Assembly: GCF_019823105.1 (NCBI RefSeq)
Contig: NZ_CP081958.1
Coordinates: 620,001 to 684,000, forward strand
DNA from: Halobaculum magnesiiphilum
GTDB lineage: Archaea > Halobacteriota > Halobacteria > Halobacteriales > Haloferacaceae
Length of the DNA: 64,000 nucleotides
Direction: 5' to 3'
Shown: piece by piece, positions 27,441 to 35,707 of the stretch
How the letters are laid out: each line of letters opens with the position of its first letter
Numbering within the stretch: position 1 is the first letter of the stretch
Made by a program: the position numbers and the translations under genes
Notes under the pieces: model-generated
What the model was told of the DNA's origin: nothing
What the model saw: the letters and a program-made list of their open reading frames with translations, nothing else
The model's database searches: none

Positions 27441-27514
27441 GCCGGGGGAGCATGGGCGGTGCATGCACTCGACTTGTAATCGAGACTTCGCGGGTTCGAA
27501 TCCCGCCCCCGGCT
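27441..27514 (+). tRNA. tRNA-Thr (anticodon UGU)
   Basis: A complete 74-base cloverleaf. The acceptor stem is GCCGGGG/CCCCGGC and the D stem is GCAT/ATGC. The anticodon stem CTCGA/TCGAG surrounds loop CTTGTAA (anticodon TGT), the variable loop is ACTTC, and the T stem GCGGG/CCCGC carries loop TTCGAAT. The discriminator base is T. CCA is not encoded and no intron is present. Confidence 0.95.
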
Positions 27515-27610
27515 GTTCTGTCGGACCACGGGCACTCGCAGACGCCGGTCCCTACCCGACGAGATCCTAGACGCGGTCATCGGAGGTGGAGAGGCGTGAG
27601 CGCGGCCGAG

Positions 27611-27853
27611 TCAGCGATGCTCGTCGATCCACGTGCACCACGCTTGGAAGTCGTCCGCACCGCATTGGTCCGCGATGGATCGCAGGGTTCCGATGGCGAT
27701 GTCGTCGTGCATCGGGACGTCGACCAGCCGGACCTCGCCCGTGTCGGGGTTCTCGTACCGAAGTCGGACGTGGCTCCCCTTCCGGTGGACGGGCGCGCAG
27801 CCGATGCTAATGAGTACGGAAATGACCTCCCGCCCGGAGTACCCCGACCGCAT
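27611..27853 (-). CDS. hicA: HicA-type mRNA interferase toxin
   Basis: An 80-residue HicA toxin of the double-stranded-RNA-binding fold that cleaves mRNA. Seen: the family start SGREVISVLISIGCAPVHRKGSHVRLR, with the catalytic histidine in the GSHVRL motif, then VDVPMHDDIAIGTLRSIADQ. It follows the antitoxin directly; the stop of hicB and the start of hicA are adjacent. The C-terminus is slightly longer than usual (DFQAWCTWIDEHR). Confidence 0.9.
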   Translation of the reverse strand: MRSGYSGREVISVLISIGCAPVHRKGSHVRLRYENPDTGEVRLVDVPMHDDIAIGTLRSIADQCGADDFQAWCTWIDEHR

Positions 27854-28135
27854 TTAGTGGAGGAAATCGGGGAGTTCGCCGTTCTCGTCGCGCGCAGCCT
27901 CGACGTCGTTGGGATCGATCCCGAGTTCATCGGAACAGAACGCGTCGGGGTCCTCGATCGGGTCGCCGCCGCCCTCCTGGAGTGCCAGCACCTCAGCGAG
28001 TTGGGACAGCGCCTCGGCCTTCGTCTCGCCGCCGCGGGCGAGTCCGGTTTCGAGGTCGCGGGCCGTGATCGAGCCGTCGTCCTCGACGATGAACTCCACC
28101 CCGGATTCGTGGTTCTTGTCGGACGCACTTGCCAT
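27854..28135 (-). CDS. hicB: HicB-type antitoxin
   Basis: A 93-residue HicB antitoxin: the partial RNase H-like fold VEFIVEDDGSITARDLETGLARGGETKAEALSQL is typical. No C-terminal ribbon-helix-helix or HTH is visible; the tail is acidic (LGIDPNDVEAARDENGELPDFLH). It is placed before hicA, the reverse of many bacterial loci. A TATA-like GCATATC (about 28159-28165) lies roughly 27 bases before the ATG. Confidence 0.88.
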   Translation of the reverse strand: MASASDKNHESGVEFIVEDDGSITARDLETGLARGGETKAEALSQLAEVLALQEGGGDPIEDPDAFCSDELGIDPNDVEAARDENGELPDFLH

Positions 28136-28535
28136 ACCTGCGATTCGTATAGCCGGCCGATATGCGTTCGGTCAGCATTCGTCGTCGAGACAGTCGTCGT
28201 TCACCGGGTCGAAGTCATCCGCATCCTTCATCCGCATCCTGATACTCGTCGAGTCGATTCAGGCCGGCGTGGCCGATCCATCCTCTCATCGCTCTCGGAC
28301 CCCCGCCGACCTCGGTAGGGTCGCGTTTCGAGCGACGCGGCCGCAGTCCGGTCGCCATACCATGACGTATCAGTGCTATAACTTTTTATCGGTCGTTCGA
28401 ACGCCGAATCCGACACGTCCGCGGTCGGGCGTGCGACACCATCATGCCGCATTCGGAACCATCGCTTCACCGACCGAGTACGCGACGCCTCGTTGACACG
28501 GCCGGCCCTCCAGTACACCAACGGGGGATGAACGA
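28136..28535. other. Intergenic region
   Basis: This 400-base divergent region carries a TATA-like box for hicBA near 28160. It also carries an AT-rich stretch, CTATAACTTTTTATC at 28375-28389, that could start transcription toward the beta-helix gene with a leader of about 120-135 bases. No coding frame was convincing. Confidence 0.35.
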
Positions 28536-30860
28536 ATGACCGGAGACGGGCCCGCACGGTCACCGCTCGCCGTCGTGACGGCGGTGGTGCTCTGTGTCGT
28601 GCTCGCGGCGGGGGTCGTCGGCGTCGCCGGCGTCGGCGGGGACATCGACACCGTCGAGAACACCAACGTCGGCGTGCTCGGACTCGACGGGGGCGAGGAA
28701 ACCTCCCATGCCGACCCCGGCGCCGTGCGGGCGGCCGCCGACCGCGGGGGCCTCCCCGACGGGAACACGTCGACGCTCGAAGTGATCGCCGCCCAGGGCG
28801 ACCGGTTCAGCTACCGGATCGTCGTCGAGGGCGACGCCACGTCGGCCGTCCTCGACGGCCACTCCGCCGACCGTGACGACACGATCCGGTACGACGGCGA
28901 CGGAACGGTCACGATCGCCGGCGAGACCGGCGACGGAGCCGGCGACGCCTACCTCGTGACCGGCGAAATCCGGTCCGTGCAGGTGATCGGCAACGCCTCG
29001 CCGTACCGGATCGAGCTGGACGACGAGGACGTGACCGGTAGCCTCCCGACCGCAGACGATGACGCCGGGGACGCTGGGGACGGCGAGACCGACGGTGACG
29101 GAGTCGACGAGGACGAAACCGAGACGGCTACTCCCGCCCCCGGCGACGGGGACGAGGACGCCGGGGCGGATCCGCCCGACGACGTCGGCACCGAGACCAC
29201 GGAAGACGACACCGAAACGCCGGAGAGTACGACACAACCGCCCGCTGAGGAAACCGAGACGCCGGAGACCACGACTGAACCGTCCGCGGACGAAACGGAA
29301 CCGCCCGAGCGTACGACGGAACCACCTGAGAACGACACTGAAACACCTGAGCAACCGGACGAGACGCCGGGATCCGAGGACGGCCCGGAGCAGCCTGACG
29401 AGACCTCCGACGGCACACCCGCGCAGCCCGACGACGCGCCCGACCGCGAGATCGACTCCTGCACGGTCGTCGACGAGCCGGGACGATACGAGGTGACCGA
29501 CGACTTCACGGCCGACGGCGACGGCGTCTGCCTCCACGTTCGCGCCCCGGACGTGGTCCTCGACGGGAACGGGAACACTATCGCCGGCGACGGGAGCGAG
29601 GACTCGATCGGGCTCCTCGTGCTCAACGGGACCGTCGGCACCGGCGATGTCGGCGACCCGCTGACGAACGTGACAGTCCGCGACATGGGCGTCACGGGGT
29701 TCGACACCGGCGTCCAGGCCGGGTCGTTCGACGCGGTCGGGACGAGCCTCACGCTCGTCGGGGTCGACGCCTCCGGCAACGCGGGCGCGGGCGTCTACTT
29801 CAACGAGGTGGACGACTCGACGCTTCGCGAGATCACCGCGAACGACAATCGCCACGGCGTCCTCCTGTGGGAGACGTACGACATCGAGGTTCGCGGGCTC
29901 GCCGTCGAGGACAACGACGCGCAGGGCCTGTATCTCGCACAGAACGTCGGCCGAAGCACGTTCTCGGACGTGCGCGCCGTCGGCAACGGCGCGGACGACG
30001 GCGGCGCGGCGATCCGCCTCAGCACCGACGTGGAGAACAACGTGATCGCCGACAGCGTCGTCGCGGACAACGACGGCCCCGGGATCGCGTTCTCCGACAG
30101 CGGCGACAACGTGATCCGCGACACGACGATCGAGGACAACGCCGCTCCCGGCGTCGTCGGCGACTACCCCGGCGGCGACCGACTGGAGCGGGTCGCGCTC
30201 CGCGGGAACGGCGACCGGCAACTCACCATCGAGCGCGGCGAGTTCGGCGTGACGGCGGTCACCGTCGGCGACGGCGTGACCGTCTCCTTCGCTGACGGCA
30301 TCGCCGACCTGGGGCTGAACAGCGACGACCCGTACGAGTTCGACACGGTCGAGGGCGCCTCCCTGCCCGGCGACCCGCCGGGGACGCCCGTCGCGAGCGA
30401 AGCGCTGTCGGTGTCGGGTGCGACCGTCCCGACGGAACTCTCGTTCGAGATCGACGGGACGACCGACACCGGGGCTATCGACCTCTGGCGGTACGACGGC
30501 GATAGCTGGACCCGCGTCGCCGACGGTAGCATCACGGACGGGCAGTTCACGGCTACGGTCGAGGCTGTCGGCGTCCTCGTTCCGCTCGAATCCGTCGACG
30601 AGTCCGAGGACGGCACCGCGACACCGGACGGTCCGGAGGGCGACGGGACGGAGACGCCAGCGGGCGACGAAACCGGAACGGAGACGCCGGGAGCCGACGA
30701 TGAGGGGACCGTGGCGGCCGACTCGGGGACCGAACCGTCCACGCCGGAGGCTGACGACGGGACGGCCACTCCGGCCCCCGACGACGGCGATTCCGAGCGC
30801 GAAGGGACGGAGACCGCGACGCCGACCCCCGACCCCGAGGAAACGGAACCGCCCGCCTGA
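28536..30860 (+). CDS. Secreted right-handed beta-helix protein with Thr/Pro/Glu-rich linkers
   Basis: A 774-residue exported protein. A single N-terminal membrane or signal segment (LAVVTAVVLCVVLAAGVVGV, residues 10-29) is followed by a small beta domain. A long low-complexity linker comes next (about 165-310, TETPE/TTEPPE units, a candidate for O-glycosylation). A NosD/Pectate-lyase-like beta-helix (about 325-560) follows, with recurring turns such as NAGAGVYFNEVDDSTLREI, NDNRHGVLLWETYDIEV and DNDGPGIAFSDSGDNVIRD. A beta-sandwich-like domain and a second acidic Thr-rich tail end the protein. No C-terminal PGF-type anchor is visible. Probably a cell-surface carbohydrate-binding or adhesin protein. 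Confidence 0.8.
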   Translation: MTGDGPARSPLAVVTAVVLCVVLAAGVVGVAGVGGDIDTVENTNVGVLGLDGGEETSHADPGAVRAAADRGGLPDGNTSTLEVIAAQGDRFSYRIVVEGDATSAVLDGHSADRDDTIRYDGDGTVTIAGETGDGAGDAYLVTGEIRSVQVIGNASPYRIELDDEDVTGSLPTADDDAGDAGDGETDGDGVDEDETETATPAPGDGDEDAGADPPDDVGTETTEDDTETPESTTQPPAEETETPETTTEPSADETEPPERTTEPPENDTETPEQPDETPGSEDGPEQPDETSDGTPAQPDDAPDREIDSCTVVDEPGRYEVTDDFTADGDGVCLHVRAPDVVLDGNGNTIAGDGSEDSIGLLVLNGTVGTGDVGDPLTNVTVRDMGVTGFDTGVQAGSFDAVGTSLTLVGVDASGNAGAGVYFNEVDDSTLREITANDNRHGVLLWETYDIEVRGLAVEDNDAQGLYLAQNVGRSTFSDVRAVGNGADDGGAAIRLSTDVENNVIADSVVADNDGPGIAFSDSGDNVIRDTTIEDNAAPGVVGDYPGGDRLERVALRGNGDRQLTIERGEFGVTAVTVGDGVTVSFADGIADLGLNSDDPYEFDTVEGASLPGDPPGTPVASEALSVSGATVPTELSFEIDGTTDTGAIDLWRYDGDSWTRVADGSITDGQFTATVEAVGVLVPLESVDESEDGTATPDGPEGDGTETPAGDETGTETPGADDEGTVAADSGTEPSTPEADDGTATPAPDDGDSEREGTETATPTPDPEETEPPA

Positions 30861-31670
30861 CCCTCGACCGACAGCGGGGACTGCGCCGAGCGACTCCGAG
30901 AGTTCGATCGACGCCCTTCGGCGGTATGAGTCGGGGGAGGCGCACCGACCACGGGGGGTCGTCGAGGACCGGACGGTCGCCGGAGAGGGAACCTCGCGAA
31001 AACGGGTGACGGATGGAACGTCACCCGTCGGGCCGAATCCGGATCGGCCGCGCCGGGGGGCGCGGCCGCGGTGGATGCGATGCGATGGCGACCCGCCGTA
31101 GTAGGGGGCCAGTTCGGCGGTCGTCCGAGCGGCGTCGGGCGGCGCGTGATATCGCCGGTGCCGACGCGTCTCGGTCGCTACTCGCGTCAAGGGAGGCGAC
31201 AAACCCCGTCCGCGAGCGATCGATACGAGGCCCGACTCGGATATTGTTATCACCCGTATATCCTCAGTCAATTAGTTGACTATTGATGGACGCGTGGCGG
31301 ATGAACGATGCTGCGGTGGAACCGGAGTCGTCGTTTCCAGCCTTGGCAGCGGTCGCTCACGGCGTCGTCACGCGAAAAATGGGTACCGGACCGGTCGGTC
31401 CGGCTCCGCTGCCGTGGTGTCCATGTCGGGCCAGTCGCGACCATCGGCGGGTCCGAACCGCCGTCCGTCGCCGCGAGGTCTCGCGGCCGGCAGGGGGCAG
31501 CACCGCCGCGAGCGACCGATGAACGTGGCGCGACACTGATAGTAATCGGCCGCATAACCGGACGGATCTGCCACAACTCGGGGGAGTGCGCCGTTCCGGA
31601 TCCGGTCGCGAGGGTGACGGACCGGTTCGGTGACGGAACGGTTTTGACGCGTCCGTCCCCGCCGTACGAC
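30861..31670. other. Long intergenic region with AT-rich core
   Basis: About 800 bases without a credible gene. At 31236-31290 it turns AT-rich (ATATTGTTATC, GTATATCC) and contains the small inverted repeat GTCAA-TTAG-TTGAC at 31267-31280. Several short frames exist but none shows haloarchaeal codon pattern or recognisable sequence. An extension of the CHY gene upstream of 31614 is open but arginine-rich and unlikely. Confidence 0.35.
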
Positions 31671-32024
31671 GTGCGACGGGACGTTCACGGCACGACCGTC
31701 GTCGGCGTCGATGTCGGCCCCGACACCCGCTGTGCCCACTACGACGGACCGACGGACGTGATCGCCCTGCGGCTCGGCTGTTGTGAGCGGTTCGTCCCGT
31801 GCGTCGAGTGCCACGACGCCGTCGCGGACCAAGGATCCGAGCCGTGGCCGCGCGACCGCTTCAAGGAGCCCGCGGTGCTGTGTGGCGCCTGCGGCGCGAC
31901 GCTGTCGGTCGAGGAGTACCTCGACGCCGGATTCGCCTGTCCGGCGTGTGACGCGGCGTTCAACCCCGGCTGTGCGTCCCACTACGACAGGTACTTCGAG
32001 GGCGTCGAGCCGGACCGGTCGTAG
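31671..32024 (+). CDS. CHY zinc-finger protein
   Basis: A 117-residue CHY-type zinc-finger protein. The conserved set is present: GVDVGPDTRCAHYDGPTDVIAL, CCERFVPCVECHD, then LCGACGATLSVEEYL and CPACDAAFNPGCASHYDRYF. Cys and His residues would hold three zinc ions. In haloarchaea these are stand-alone proteins of unknown role; in eukaryotes the domain belongs to RCHY1-like ubiquitin ligases. The start is uncertain: GTG at 31671 keeps the short N-terminus typical of the family, GTG at 31614 is the alternative. Confidence 0.75.
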   Translation: MRRDVHGTTVVGVDVGPDTRCAHYDGPTDVIALRLGCCERFVPCVECHDAVADQGSEPWPRDRFKEPAVLCGACGATLSVEEYLDAGFACPACDAAFNPGCASHYDRYFEGVEPDRS

Positions 32025-32026
32025 GC

Positions 32027-32075
32027 GACGGAAGTGAAGTCGTCGCCGACGGAAGTGGAGTCGTCGCCGACGGGA
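32027..32075. repeat. 21-bp tandem repeat, 2.3 copies
   Basis: GACGGAAGTG(A/G)AGTCGTCGCC is repeated at 32027-32047 and 32048-32068, with a partial third start. It lies directly behind the CHY gene stop codon and before the convergent msrA gene. Confidence 0.6.
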
Positions 32076-32124
32076 CCGGTATCGTCCCCGGCGACCGCGG
32101 TCGCCGAGCTTCCTGCCGCCGAGC

Positions 32125-32658
32125 CTACGCGTCGACCTTCTCGGCGAACTTCTCGCGCACCTTGTCGATCTTGGGCTGGGCGTGCATCGAACAGTAGGCG
32201 TCGTTGGGGTTCTTCGCGAAGTAGTCCTGATGTTTCTCCTCGGCGCGATAGAACGTCTCCAGCGGTTCGAGTTCGGTGACGACCTCGTCGTCGTAGCCGC
32301 CCTCCTCGTCGAGCGCCTCGATGTACGACGCCGCGATCTCGTGCTGTTCGTCGTCGTGAGACAGCACGATCGACCGGTACTGGGTCCCGACGTCCGGTCC
32401 CTGCCGGTTCAACTGCGTCGGGTCGTGAACGGTGAAGAACACCTCCAACAGCTCCTCGTAGCCGATGACATCGGGGTCGTACGTCACCTGCACGACCTCC
32501 GCGTGTCCCGTCGTCCCCGAGCAGACCTCGCGATAGGTGGGGTCCTCGGTGTGACCGCCGGCGTAGCCTGACGTGACGTCGTCGACGCCGTCGATCTCCT
32601 CGAAGGCCGCCTCGATACACCAGAAGCAGCCGCCGCCGAACGTTGCGCTCTCGGTCAT
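32125..32658 (-). CDS. msrA: Peptide-methionine (S)-S-oxide reductase MsrA
   Basis: A 177-residue MsrA repairing oxidised methionine. The catalytic motif GCFWC is at residues 10-14, followed by GYAGGHTEDPTYREVCSGTTGHAE and the substrate motif FFTVHDPTQLNRQGPDVGTQYRS. The C-terminal recycling region has YCSMHAQPKI. No MsrB domain is fused. The gene is convergent with the CHY zinc-finger gene. Confidence 0.95.
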   Translation of the reverse strand: MTESATFGGGCFWCIEAAFEEIDGVDDVTSGYAGGHTEDPTYREVCSGTTGHAEVVQVTYDPDVIGYEELLEVFFTVHDPTQLNRQGPDVGTQYRSIVLSHDDEQHEIAASYIEALDEEGGYDDEVVTELEPLETFYRAEEKHQDYFAKNPNDAYCSMHAQPKIDKVREKFAEKVDA

Positions 32659-32730
32659 ACCCCCGATCAGGGGCGCGACGGGTATGTACCTTGCCTGCCG
32701 GCGGGAGGTGCGTCACCAGCCTCGCCGTCG

Positions 32731-33363
32731 TCACCGTGTTCGCCGGGCGCCGACGAGGAACGCCGGGTTTCGCGTACCGCGGCGCTCGAACACCGTGTCG
32801 GCCACGAACGCCAACTCCCAGCCGCGCTCGGGGGTGAACAGATCGCGCAGGTCCGCCCGCGACAACGACGCCCAGGTGGGAGCCACGTCGTCGCCGCGGG
32901 CGTCACACACGAGGAAGTACCACCCGTCCGGGCGCAGCGTCCGCCGGATCGCCTCGGTCGCGAGTCGGCGCTCGGCCGGCCCGAGACAGTGCAACATCGC
33001 GGAGTCGACCACCGTGTCCGCGGTCACGCCGAGCGCGTCGAGCCGGAGCGCGTCCCACACGAGGAAGTGGGCGCGGACGCGTCGCCAGCGTGCCTTCTCC
33101 CGGGCCTGCCGGATCGCCGTCGGCGCCACGTCGACGCCGACCACCTCGTGGCCCCGCCGCGCGAGAAACAGCGACAGCTCCCCGGTGCCGCAGCCGACCT
33201 CGATCACCCGTCGGCCGATCCGGCCGGCCTCCGCCAGCGCCACGAACGCGCGCTGCGGGCGACCGATGTCCCAGTTGGGGGAGGCGTCCCGGTAGCTGGC
33301 GTCGAAGCCGTAGGCGGCCGCGGGGTTGACGTAGTCGAGCCCCGGGTCCGTCGTCGCCGACAT
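32731..33363 (-). CDS. Class I SAM methyltransferase (thiopurine-methyltransferase-like)
   Basis: A 210-residue methyltransferase. The SAM motif is VIEVGCGTGELSLFLARRGHEVVGVDV near residues 53-79, followed by DTVVDSAMLHCLGP and FLVCDARGDD. The N-terminal NWDIGRPQRAFVAL is typical of TPMT-like and TellR-type family members. The acceptor is unknown. It is upstream of msrA on the same strand by 72 bases. Confidence 0.78.
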   Translation of the reverse strand: MSATTDPGLDYVNPAAAYGFDASYRDASPNWDIGRPQRAFVALAEAGRIGRRVIEVGCGTGELSLFLARRGHEVVGVDVAPTAIRQAREKARWRRVRAHFLVWDALRLDALGVTADTVVDSAMLHCLGPAERRLATEAIRRTLRPDGWYFLVCDARGDDVAPTWASLSRADLRDLFTPERGWELAFVADTVFERRGTRNPAFLVGARRTR

Positions 33364-33413
33364 ACCCGAGCGTCGGCGCCGGGGATGTTAGTTCCCGGCG
33401 GCGACTCCACCCG

Positions 33414-34556
33414 TCACAGACCGGCGAGGAGCCGTCGGAGGAACCGGTCCTGGTTCGGGAGGTCCTCGCGCTCGGCGCGGTCCTCCGACAGCGCGAGCCA
33501 CCGCAACACCACCACGAGGTCGTGTTCGGGGTCGACCCAGACGACGTTCTGCCCGTGGCCGAGCATCGCGTACGCCGATTCGGGCGCCGACGGCCACAGC
33601 GTCCGGTCGGTGTTGAGCCACAGCAGGAAGCCGTAGTTCGGGTTCACCTCGCAGGGCGCGGTCGCGGCGTCGACCCACTCCTCGGAGAGGAGTCGGTCGT
33701 CTCCCCACCGTCCGCGGTTCACCAGGAGGTGACCCGCCCGCGCGAGGTCGCGCGCCGACCCCCAGAAGCCGCCGCCCCAGTGGCCGCCGCCGGAGACGGA
33801 CTGCATGGTTCGTCCCTCGATCTCCACGTCGGAGTTGTGGTAGCCGTGCCACTCCCAGGTCCGGGTCGCCCCCGCGGGATCCAGCACCTCGTGGGCGAGC
33901 ACGCGCGGGAGCGGCTTCGCCCACAGGCGCAGCAGCGACAGCGCGAGCCGGTTGATCCGCACGTCGTTGTACTCCCAGTGGGTGCCCGGGGCCGCCAGGT
34001 CGCGGTGTTCCCCCTTCCCCGGGCCGCCGGTCTTGCCGACGCCGCGGTTGCGGTCGATGCTGTCCGGGCGGTCGAACAGCGTCCCCTCCCACTCGCTGGT
34101 CTGCTGGAGGAGGTGGCGCCAGGTGATCGGCGCGTTCTGAGCCGAGTCGAAGCCGCCGTCGTCCGCGTGCCCGCGGCTCTCGGCGACGCGGTCGTCGAGC
34201 TCGAACAGCCCGCGGTCCCAGGCGGCCCCCGCGACGATCGAGAGGAACGACTTCGCGACCGAGAAGGAGTGGTCGACGCGGCGGGTGTCGCCCCACTCGG
34301 CGACGAGTCGCCCCTCCTTCAGGACCAGTCCCGCGGGGCCGCCGCGGCGGTCGGGCATCGGCCCGAGCGTGTAGCCCATCTCGCCCTCGGACTCGTCCCA
34401 CGGCTCCTGGTTCGAGAAGTCGTACGCGACCTGCTCGGGCGGGGTACCGGTCGTCAGGTGGAACTCGACGGCGTCGCGGACGGCGTCGGGGTCGAGGCCG
34501 ACCGCCTCCGGGTCGACCGGCTCGAACCCCTCGTCGCCGGCGTCGGGAAACTCCAT
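33414..34556 (-). CDS. Serine hydrolase of the beta-lactamase/PBP-C family
   Basis: A 380-residue serine hydrolase. The SxxK active-site motif is SVAKS near residue 98, and the second-motif tyrosine is in HWEYNDVRINRLAL. A third-motif-like LGHGQNVVWVDP lies near the C-terminus. The HLLQQTSEW segment matches family member LLxHTSG. No signal peptide is visible, so it is probably cytosolic. Family members act as esterases, D-aminopeptidases or 6-aminohexanoate hydrolases; the substrate here is unknown. Start MEFPDAGDEGF fits; a longer frame upstream is antisense to the phosphorylase gene. Confidence 0.82.
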   Translation of the reverse strand: MEFPDAGDEGFEPVDPEAVGLDPDAVRDAVEFHLTTGTPPEQVAYDFSNQEPWDESEGEMGYTLGPMPDRRGGPAGLVLKEGRLVAEWGDTRRVDHSFSVAKSFLSIVAGAAWDRGLFELDDRVAESRGHADDGGFDSAQNAPITWRHLLQQTSEWEGTLFDRPDSIDRNRGVGKTGGPGKGEHRDLAAPGTHWEYNDVRINRLALSLLRLWAKPLPRVLAHEVLDPAGATRTWEWHGYHNSDVEIEGRTMQSVSGGGHWGGGFWGSARDLARAGHLLVNRGRWGDDRLLSEEWVDAATAPCEVNPNYGFLLWLNTDRTLWPSAPESAYAMLGHGQNVVWVDPEHDLVVVLRWLALSEDRAEREDLPNQDRFLRRLLAGL

Positions 34557-34734
34557 GCGGGGCGGTTCCGCCCGCGGGACAAAAACCGACGGGAGCCGGC
34601 GGGCGACGCCGGGGACCGAACACCGGGAGCCGGCATCCGTTGGCCGACATCCGTGGCCGGGGTCCGCGAGCCGGCGTCCACGCCGCCGCGGGAAACGAGC
34701 GGACTTACAAGGACCCTCGCAGAAGTGCGGGGAC

Positions 34735-35571
34735 ATGAGCGATCGCGACCCCAGCGACGACAGCGAGGACCCGAACGCCGAGGTCCAGTACCACATCGAG
34801 GTCGGCCCCGACGACGTGGCCGACACCGTCCTCCTGCCGGGCAACCCCGAGCGCGTCGACAAGGTGACCGCGCTGTGGGACGACCACGAGGAGGTGGGTC
34901 AGCACCGCGAGTACCGCACCGCCACCGGCGAGTACGACGGCGAGGCGCTGTCGGTCACCTCCACGGGGATCGGCTCCCCCTCGGCGGCCATCGCCGTCGA
35001 GGAGCTGGCACGCGTCGGCGCGGACACGTTCATCCGCGTCGGCTCCTGCGGCGCCATCCAGGAGGGGATGGACGTGGGCGACCTGGTCATCACCTCCGGC
35101 GCCGTCCGCCAGGAGGGGACGAGCAAGGAGTACGTCCGCGAGGACTACCCAGCCGTCGCCGACCACGAGGTCGTCTCGGCGCTTGTGGCCGCCGCCGAGC
35201 GCCTCGGCTACGACTACCACGTGGGGATCACGATGTCGGCGGACTCCTTTTACGCCGGGCAGGGCCGGCCCGGGTTCGAGGGGTTCGAGGCCGCCGGCAG
35301 CGACGCGCTCGTCGACGAACTGCGCGAGGCGAACGTGAAGAACATCGAGATGGAGGCCGCCGCGATCGCCACGATCGCGAACGTGTACGGCCTCCGCGCC
35401 GGCGCCGTCTGCACGGTGTACGCCAACCGCGTCACCGGGGAGTTCCGCACCGAGGGCGAGTCGCGAGCCGCCGAGTGCGCCAGCCTCGCGGCGGCGCTGT
35501 TGGCGCGAATGGACGAGGTGAAGCGCGAGGCGGGCGTCGACCGCTGGCACGCCGGGTTGTCGCTGGAGTAG
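34735..35571 (+). CDS. Uridine/purine nucleoside phosphorylase
   Basis: A 278-residue nucleoside phosphorylase of the PNP/UDP family. Seen: VLLPGNPERVDKV for the phosphate site, STGIGSPSAAIAVEEL, RVGSCGAIQEGMDVGDLVI and NIEMEAAAIATIANVYGLRAG, where the glutamate binds ribose. The pattern is closest to uridine phosphorylase. An acidic N-terminal 13 residues precede the core. AT-rich ACTTACAA about 25-30 bases upstream of the ATG is a likely promoter. Confidence 0.9.
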   Translation: MSDRDPSDDSEDPNAEVQYHIEVGPDDVADTVLLPGNPERVDKVTALWDDHEEVGQHREYRTATGEYDGEALSVTSTGIGSPSAAIAVEELARVGADTFIRVGSCGAIQEGMDVGDLVITSGAVRQEGTSKEYVREDYPAVADHEVVSALVAAAERLGYDYHVGITMSADSFYAGQGRPGFEGFEAAGSDALVDELREANVKNIEMEAAAIATIANVYGLRAGAVCTVYANRVTGEFRTEGESRAAECASLAAALLARMDEVKREAGVDRWHAGLSLE

Positions 35572-35707
35572 TCGGCGTCGCCGGCGCGGTTCGGTGCCGC
35601 CGGGGTCGCCGGGCGTCGCCTGCGCGGTCGGGGTCGGATCGGACGCCGAACCGCCCGTTGCTGGCGGTTTCAACACGCATTTATCCACCGCCCGGAAACG
35701 CACGGCC

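Noticed and set aside
31308-31613. Long N-terminal extension of the CHY zinc-finger protein
   Set aside because: Arg-rich, not protein-like, and the family starts shortly before the first zinc motif.
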